A DNA stretch of 64,000 bases from Micromonospora endolithica (GTDB lineage: Bacteria > Actinomycetota > Actinomycetes > Mycobacteriales > Micromonosporaceae). Of the stretch, positions 59,585-64,000 are shown in pieces. The notes below the pieces were generated by a model. The model did no database searches. It was not told where the DNA came from and saw only the letters and a program-made list of their open reading frames with translations. Position 1 is the first letter of the stretch. Each line of letters starts with the position of its first letter. The DNA lies in assembly GCF_003626595.1 (NCBI RefSeq), contig NZ_RBAK01000001.1, positions 992,001-1,056,000 on the forward strand. Direction: 5' to 3'. Position numbers and translations under genes: made by a program.

Positions 59585-59953
59585 GTGAAATACCTGATGC
59601 TGATCTACGGCAACGAGGAGATCTGGAACAGCCTCCCCGCCGACGAGATGTCCACCCTGATCGGCGAGGTGGACGCGTTCAACAGGGCGCTGCGCGCCTC
59701 CGGCGAGCTGGTGGACAGCCGGGGCCTGGTGACGCGGCCACGGTCGGTGCGGATGTCCGGGGCCGTGCCGGTGGTGACCGACGGGCCCTACCTGGAGGCC
59801 AAGGAGTACGTCGGCTCGTACTTCGTGGTCGACGTGGACGACGAGGAGCGGGCGCTGGAGATCGCCCGGTCCTACCCGGCCCTGCGGTTCGGCGACACCG
59901 CCGGGGGCGGCCTGGAGGTGTGGCCGCTGATGGATTCCGGCGGCGGGTCCTGA
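59585..59953 (+). CDS. YCII-related (DGPF) protein
   Basis: A 122-residue protein of the YCII family: VKYLMLIYGNEEIW at the start, VTDGPYLEAKEYVGSYFVVD (DGPF-like motif) in the centre. In this family the protein is encoded beside an ECF sigma factor and may sense or regulate it. GTG 59585 is used because it gives the family N-terminus; the ATG at 59540 is longer and less likely. Confidence 0.87.
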   Translation: MKYLMLIYGNEEIWNSLPADEMSTLIGEVDAFNRALRASGELVDSRGLVTRPRSVRMSGAVPVVTDGPYLEAKEYVGSYFVVDVDDEERALEIARSYPALRFGDTAGGGLEVWPLMDSGGGS

Positions 59954-59967
59954 GCCACCACGCCGGC

Positions 59968-61182
59968 GTGGGTGACCTGCTGCGCGACCTCGCGCCGCAG
60001 GTGCTCGGGGCGTTGGTACGCCGGTACGGCGACTTCAGCCGCGCCGAGGACGCGGTCCAGGACGCCCTGCTCGACGCCGTACGGGTGTGGACCCGCGACG
60101 GCGTACCGGAGCATCCGGCCGGCTGGCTGCGCACCGTCGCGGCCCGCCGGTACGTCGACCAGGTCCGGGCCGACGCCGCGCGGCGACGCCGGGAGGTCGC
60201 CCTGCTCGACGCCACCCCCCGCGACGCGCTGGTCGCGGCGCCCCCGGACGTCGAGCCGGCCCGCGACGACCTGCTGGAACTGTTCTTCCTCTGCTGCCAT
60301 CCGGCGCTCGGGCCGTCCGCCCAGCTCGCCCTGACCCTGCGGGCGGTCGGCGGCCTGAGCACCGCCGAGATCGCCACCGCGTTCCTGGTACCGGAGGCGA
60401 CGATGGGCCAGCGCATCGTCCGGGCCAAGCAGCGCCTGCGGGAGGCCGGGGCCCGGTTCGACCTGCCACCGGAGCCCGAACGAGGACCCCGGCTGGCGGT
60501 CGTCCTGCACGTGCTCTACCTGGTCTTCAACGAGGGCTACAGCGCCAGCAGCGGCCCGGAGCTGCGCCGGGTCGAGCTGACCGGGCAGGCGATCCGACTG
60601 GCCCGCCGGCTGCGCGAACGGCTGCCCGACTCCGGCGAGGTGGCCGGCCTGCTCGCGCTGATGCTGCTCACCGAGGCACGCGGTGCCGCCCGCACCGGGC
60701 CGGACGGCGACCTGGTCCCCCTGGCCGAGCAGGACCGCAGCCGTTGGGACGCCGACGCCATCGCCGAGGGGACGGCGCTGGTGACCCGGAGCCTGACCAC
60801 CGGGCCGCTCGGCCCGTACCAGGTGCAGGCCGCCATCGCCGCGGTGCACGCCGAGGCCCCGTCGACGGAACAGACCGACTGGCCGCAGATCCTCGCCCTG
60901 TACGAGCTGCTGGAACGGTTGGCGCCCGGTCCCGCCGTCACGCTCAACCGGGCGGTGGCCGTGGGCATGGTGCGCGGTCCCCGGGCCGGGCTGGACCTGC
61001 TGGACACCCTGGAGTCGGGGCCGCTCGCCGGACACCACCGGCTGCTGGCCGTCCGGGCGCACCTGCTGGAGCAGGCCGGGGACGTCCCGTCCGCCGCCAC
61101 CGCCTGGCGGGAGGCGGCCCGACTGGCCGGCAGCCTCCCGGAGCGGCGACACCTCATCCGGCGGGCCGCCCGGCTGATGTGA
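59968..61182 (+). CDS. ECF sigma factor, ECF42/SigJ-like with C-terminal extension
   Basis: A 404-residue sigma factor. Sigma2 region (residues about 3-70: GALVRRYGDFSRAEDAVQDALLDAV), sigma4 HTH (STAEIATAFLVPEATMGQRIVRAKQRLR), and a C-terminal extension of about 230 residues with TPR-like helices (NEGYSASSG, LLALMLLTEARGAARTG), the mark of ECF42. The start is uncertain: GTG 59968 is preferred, GTG 59920 would overlap the YCII gene. ECF42 sigma factors drive their own YCII gene and nearby enzymes; the RibD-like reductase downstream may belong to the same unit. Confidence 0.9.
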   Translation: MGDLLRDLAPQVLGALVRRYGDFSRAEDAVQDALLDAVRVWTRDGVPEHPAGWLRTVAARRYVDQVRADAARRRREVALLDATPRDALVAAPPDVEPARDDLLELFFLCCHPALGPSAQLALTLRAVGGLSTAEIATAFLVPEATMGQRIVRAKQRLREAGARFDLPPEPERGPRLAVVLHVLYLVFNEGYSASSGPELRRVELTGQAIRLARRLRERLPDSGEVAGLLALMLLTEARGAARTGPDGDLVPLAEQDRSRWDADAIAEGTALVTRSLTTGPLGPYQVQAAIAAVHAEAPSTEQTDWPQILALYELLERLAPGPAVTLNRAVAVGMVRGPRAGLDLLDTLESGPLAGHHRLLAVRAHLLEQAGDVPSAATAWREAARLAGSLPERRHLIRRAARLM

Positions 61183-61283
61183 CCGGCGTCACCTGTCGGT
61201 CCGGTCGAAGTCGGCCGGCGGGTTCCGATCACCCGGCGAGCGGCACCACGGTGGTGCCGCCCGAGGTGAGGGGAACCATCACG

Positions 61284-61985
61284 ATGACCAAGGTGACCGC
61301 GCAGTTGTCCGTGTCGCTGGACGGGTTCTACGCCGGGCCGCGGCACACCGGCGACGGCGCCTGGATGGCGTCCGCCGAGGCCGCCGGTTTCTTCCGGGTC
61401 ACCCGCTGGGCGACCGACGCGCTGGCGTGGCGGGAGCGGCAGGGCTTCGCCGGCGGCGTACGGGACGAGAACTCGGAGATCGTGGCCGAGTCGTTCGGCG
61501 CGGCCGGCGCGTACGTCATGGGGCGCCGGATGGCCGACGGCGGTGAGGTGCCGTGGGGCGACGACCCGCCGTTCCGCGCGCCGGTCTTCGTGGTCACCCA
61601 CCGGTCGCGGGAGACGCTGGTGCGGCAGGGCGGCACCAGCTTCACCTACGTCACCGACGGGGTGGCCGCCGCCGTCGCGCGGGCCCGGGAGGCCGCCGGC
61701 GGGAAGGACGTGGCGGTGGCCGGGGGCGGGAGCCTGGTCCGTCAGGTGCTCCGGGCCGGCCTCCTCGACGAGCTGGAGTTGCACGTCGTGCCGGTGGTGC
61801 TGGGCACCGGGCTGCGGCTGCTCGACGCCGACCTGGACCTCGGCGAGAAGGAGGCGATCGAGCTGACCCCGGTCCGGGTCGTGCCCACCGGTGAGGTGAC
61901 CCACATCCGCTACCGGGTCGAGGGCCGCGCTCCGCTCGTGCTCGACGACCGGGGCAGCGGCGGCGGTCCGACGACCACGCGGTGA
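61284..61985 (+). CDS. RibD C-terminal domain (dihydrofolate-reductase-like) protein
   Basis: A 233-residue DHFR-fold protein with SVSLDGFYAGP at the N-terminus, GRRMADGGEVPW in the middle and VAGGGSLVRQVLRAGLLDELELHVVPVVLGTG in the C-terminal half, all typical of the YwjB/RibD-C group. It should bind NADPH; the substrate is unknown. The ATG at 61284 has GGGGAACC about ten bases upstream. It follows the ECF sigma gene by 101 bases. Confidence 0.88.
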   Translation: MTKVTAQLSVSLDGFYAGPRHTGDGAWMASAEAAGFFRVTRWATDALAWRERQGFAGGVRDENSEIVAESFGAAGAYVMGRRMADGGEVPWGDDPPFRAPVFVVTHRSRETLVRQGGTSFTYVTDGVAAAVARAREAAGGKDVAVAGGGSLVRQVLRAGLLDELELHVVPVVLGTGLRLLDADLDLGEKEAIELTPVRVVPTGEVTHIRYRVEGRAPLVLDDRGSGGGPTTTR

Positions 61986-62001
61986 GATCCACTCGGCCTC
62001 A

Positions 62002-62044
62002 GTGAGGTCGGGGTGTCCACATCGCCCGGACACCCCGACCTCAC
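62002..62044. terminator. perfect 17-base hairpin terminator
   Basis: GTGAGGTCGGGGTGTCC (62002-62018) and GGACACCCCGACCTCAC (62028-62044) with a 9-base loop. It follows the RibD-like gene and isolates the next gene. Confidence 0.82.
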
Positions 62045-62135
62045 GAAAGTCGCGTACCGACGGCCGGTCGGGGCAACGGGATGCGGGCGGATGGCCCTAC
62101 AGTGTCGGCACCCGGAAGCGACCAAGGAGAGCAAC

Positions 62136-64000
62136 GTGCCCGATCCGACCCCGGAGACCCCCGCGTCGTCCGAGTCCCGGGGCGCCGTCGACCCGCCGGC
62201 CGCCGCACCGCCGCACCTGCTGGTGATGCCGGAGACCACCGGCCTCCCCGCGATCGAGTGGCCCGGCCCCGCCGGCCAGCCGGCGTGGGCGATCCCGGTG
62301 ACGATCCCGTCCGGCACCCGGGGCTACGCCGTCTTCCTCCCGCTGCTCCCGACCTCGGCGGAGCCGAGCGGCACGGTGCAGCCGACCAGCACGGCGGGTC
62401 CGACCAGCACGGCGGAGCCGAGCGGCACGGTGCAGCCGACCAGCACGGCGGGTCCGACCAGCACGGCGGAGCCGAGCGGCACGGTGCAGCCGGCCGGCAC
62501 GGCGGGTCCGACGACCGGGACCGGCGTGACGGCGGCATCCGACGTGACCGACGGCGGCCCCACGGACGCGGCGGCACCGCCCTCCGACGACGCCCCCGGG
62601 GGCCCGGTCGTCCCCGGCACGCCCGTCCCGGCTCAGCGGTCCGCCACACCGTCCGCGGTGGCCATCGCCCCGACGGAAGCCGCTCCGGGCGACGCCGGCG
62701 CCCCGGTCACCGAGGCAACCTCCGCCGCCGTCGCCGGGACGACCGCGACCACTCCGGCACCGGCCACCCCGGAGCCGGGCATCGACGCGGCCACTCCGGC
62801 GCGCACGGACGACGTCCCACCACGGCCCGCACCGGAGCCGACGGAACCGCGGTCCGCGACATCGGAGCCGGCCACTCCCCCGCCGACGGCGGCACCGCCG
62901 CCCGGCTGGCCGACGTACCCGGGCGGCCCGCGCCCCCCGCACGGGGTGCCGTACGCGGTCGCGCCGACGTACGACTTCCGGTCGCGACCCGCGCCACCGT
63001 CGTTCCTGCAGACGATCTGGCCCGGGCCGGAGGCCGCCAGGGGCTGGCGCACTCCCGCCGCGGTCCTGGCCGGGGCGCTCGGGGTGGCGGTGTTCGTGCC
63101 GCTGAACCGCACCGGCATCGGCTGGTTCCTCGGGTGGCTGGTGCTGACCGTCGCGGTCGTCGTCGCGGTACGCCGGCGCGTCGCCGACCTGCCCCGCGCG
63201 GAGCGGCTGGTCCGCGCCGGCTGGGCGGCGGCGGCCCTCGCCCTGCTCGCCGTGCCGGCGTTCCGCAACGCCTGGTGGCTGGTGACGTTCTGCGTGCTCG
63301 GGGCGCTCGGCTGCGCCGCGCTGGCCATCATCGGTGGACGCCTGATCCGGTCGATCCTGTTCAGCGTGGTCGCCGCGCCACTCGGCGCGGTCCGGGGGCT
63401 GCCCTGGGTACGGCGACACGTCGAGGCGCCGGCCGACACCGGCGCCGTCCGGCGGGTCGTGGGATCGGTGGTCGCCACCGCGGTGGTACTGGTGGTCTTC
63501 GGCGCGCTGCTCTCCTCCGCCGACGCGGCGTTCTCGCTGGTGCTGGGTCAGATCATCCCGGAGATCAGCATTCCGGCGACGTTCCGCGGGCTGTTCCTGC
63601 TCATCATCGGCGGGTTGATCGCGGTCGCCGCCGTCTACACGATCACCGCCCCGCCGGACCTGTCCCGGGTGGACCGCCCCACCTCACGCCGGCTCGGCGT
63701 CGTCGAGTGGGCGCCGCCGATCGGCGCGTTGACCGCCCTCTTCGTCGGTTTCGTCGCGGTGCAGTTCACCGTGCTGTTCGGCGGGGAGCAGCACGTCCTG
63801 CGCACCGCCGGCCTGAGCTACGCCGAGTACGCGCGCAGCGGTTTCTGGCAGTTGGTCACGGTGACGCTGCTGACGCTGGCCGTCCTCGGCGGGGTGACCC
63901 GCTGGGCCCGGCGCGAGCGCCGGGCGGACCGGATCCTGCTGCGGGTCCTGCTCGGCCTGCTCAGCGCGCTCAGCGTCGTCATCGTGGTGTCCGCGCTGTC
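62136..64000 (+). CDS. DUF4173-like polytopic membrane protein with long Pro/Thr N-terminal tail (cut by window edge)
   Basis: An open frame from GTG 62136 (RBS AAGGAGA) to the end of the window, more than 620 residues. The first 290 residues are soluble and rich in Pro, Thr, Ser and Ala, with a tandem repeat near residue 76. From about residue 310 there are at least seven transmembrane helices. The motifs SSADAAFSLVL and YAEYARSGFWQLVTVTLLTL mark DUF4173, an actinobacterial membrane family of unknown function. The end lies outside the window. Confidence 0.85.
   Translation, partial: MPDPTPETPASSESRGAVDPPAAAPPHLLVMPETTGLPAIEWPGPAGQPAWAIPVTIPSGTRGYAVFLPLLPTSAEPSGTVQPTSTAGPTSTAEPSGTVQPTSTAGPTSTAEPSGTVQPAGTAGPTTGTGVTAASDVTDGGPTDAAAPPSDDAPGGPVVPGTPVPAQRSATPSAVAIAPTEAAPGDAGAPVTEATSAAVAGTTATTPAPATPEPGIDAATPARTDDVPPRPAPEPTEPRSATSEPATPPPTAAPPPGWPTYPGGPRPPHGVPYAVAPTYDFRSRPAPPSFLQTIWPGPEAARGWRTPAAVLAGALGVAVFVPLNRTGIGWFLGWLVLTVAVVVAVRRRVADLPRAERLVRAGWAAAALALLAVPAFRNAWWLVTFCVLGALGCAALAIIGGRLIRSILFSVVAAPLGAVRGLPWVRRHVEAPADTGAVRRVVGSVVATAVVLVVFGALLSSADAAFSLVLGQIIPEISIPATFRGLFLLIIGGLIAVAAVYTITAPPDLSRVDRPTSRRLGVVEWAPPIGALTALFVGFVAVQFTVLFGGEQHVLRTAGLSYAEYARSGFWQLVTVTLLTLAVLGGVTRWARRERRADRILLRVLLGLLSALSVVIVVSAL
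62361..62509 (+). repeat. 54-base in-frame tandem repeat, 2.7 copies
   Basis: Units begin at 62361, 62415 and 62469. The first two copies are identical and encode an 18-residue unit beginning EPSGTVQPTSTAG; the third changes near its end (QPAGTAG). It sits in the disordered tail of the DUF4173 protein, and its near-identity suggests recent expansion. Confidence 0.88.

Overview
The window is a 64 kb piece of chromosome from a high-GC Gram-positive actinomycete, most likely Micromonospora or a close relative in the Micromonosporaceae. The reasons are the very high GC at third codon positions, the many GTG starts, four-base overlaps (GTGA or ATGA) between co-directional genes, the gene content (FasR/FabD/FabH/ACP/FabF cluster, DUF3145, HelD, ydaO-type riboswitch, F420-type oxidoreductase), and dispersed hairpin repeats built on a GGGCCC core. 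There is no rRNA, tRNA, CRISPR array, insertion sequence or intact prophage. I place 58 protein genes, one riboswitch, several operators, promoters and terminators, and about ten repeats.

Layout. 1-4 kb: end of a GH1 beta-glucosidase, a coupled MFS transporter, a glutamyl-tRNA synthetase and a CopC-like protein. 4.3-8.9 kb: a secreted unknown, a quinone-reductase-like enzyme, a Cys/His-containing small protein, pyrE, and a NarL-type two-component system. 9.0-15.5 kb: the fatty acid synthesis cluster fasR-fabD-fabH-acpP-fabF-accD. 15.6-19.9 kb: lipoproteins (one a GH3 NagZ-like enzyme), a zinc-ribbon protein, DUF3145 and a small unknown protein. 20-25 kb: carbonic anhydrase, an alpha/beta hydrolase, a HelD-type helicase and a CDF metal exporter. 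25.1-31 kb: a c-di-AMP riboswitch in front of a coiled-coil cell-wall protein, then SRPBCC, PfkB kinase, SurE, STAS and small envelope proteins, and a 760-base gene-free stretch full of hairpins. 31-38.7 kb: BON protein, peroxiredoxin and DsbA-like protein, a large LuxR-type (LAL) regulator, alcohol dehydrogenase and a saccharopine-dehydrogenase-like enzyme. 38.7-45 kb: a MerR/beta-clamp fusion, a divergent seryl-tRNA synthetase, and a three-gene redox group. 45-50.7 kb: secreted alpha-amylase, L,D-transpeptidase, hydrolase, a VapBC-like pair and a site-2 protease. 50.7-64 kb: Nudix plus an unknown partner, alditol oxidase, a calcium-loop protein, an LLM oxidoreductase, an ABC exporter, a two-gene glycosidase-like unit, a YCII/ECF sigma pair, a RibD-like reductase and the start of a DUF4173 membrane protein.

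How the parts work together. The fab cluster is a complete initiation and elongation set with its own regulator and a carboxyltransferase for malonyl-CoA supply. The redox group at 41.3-45.1 kb looks like an electron relay: a cytosolic NuoF-ferredoxin flavoprotein, a four-His haem membrane protein and an exported thioredoxin-like lipoprotein. Envelope functions recur: riboswitch-controlled wall protein, L,D-transpeptidase, NagZ-like lipoprotein, CopC.

Most unusual items: the MerR HTH joined to a two-domain sliding-clamp module that keeps the peptide-binding-cleft motifs; FabD with a biotinyl-like tail lacking the lysine; the NuoF-ferredoxin/haem-protein/TlpA group; a CebR-like operator with no sugar gene behind it; and a GGGCCC repeat family that supplies stop codons to its neighbours.
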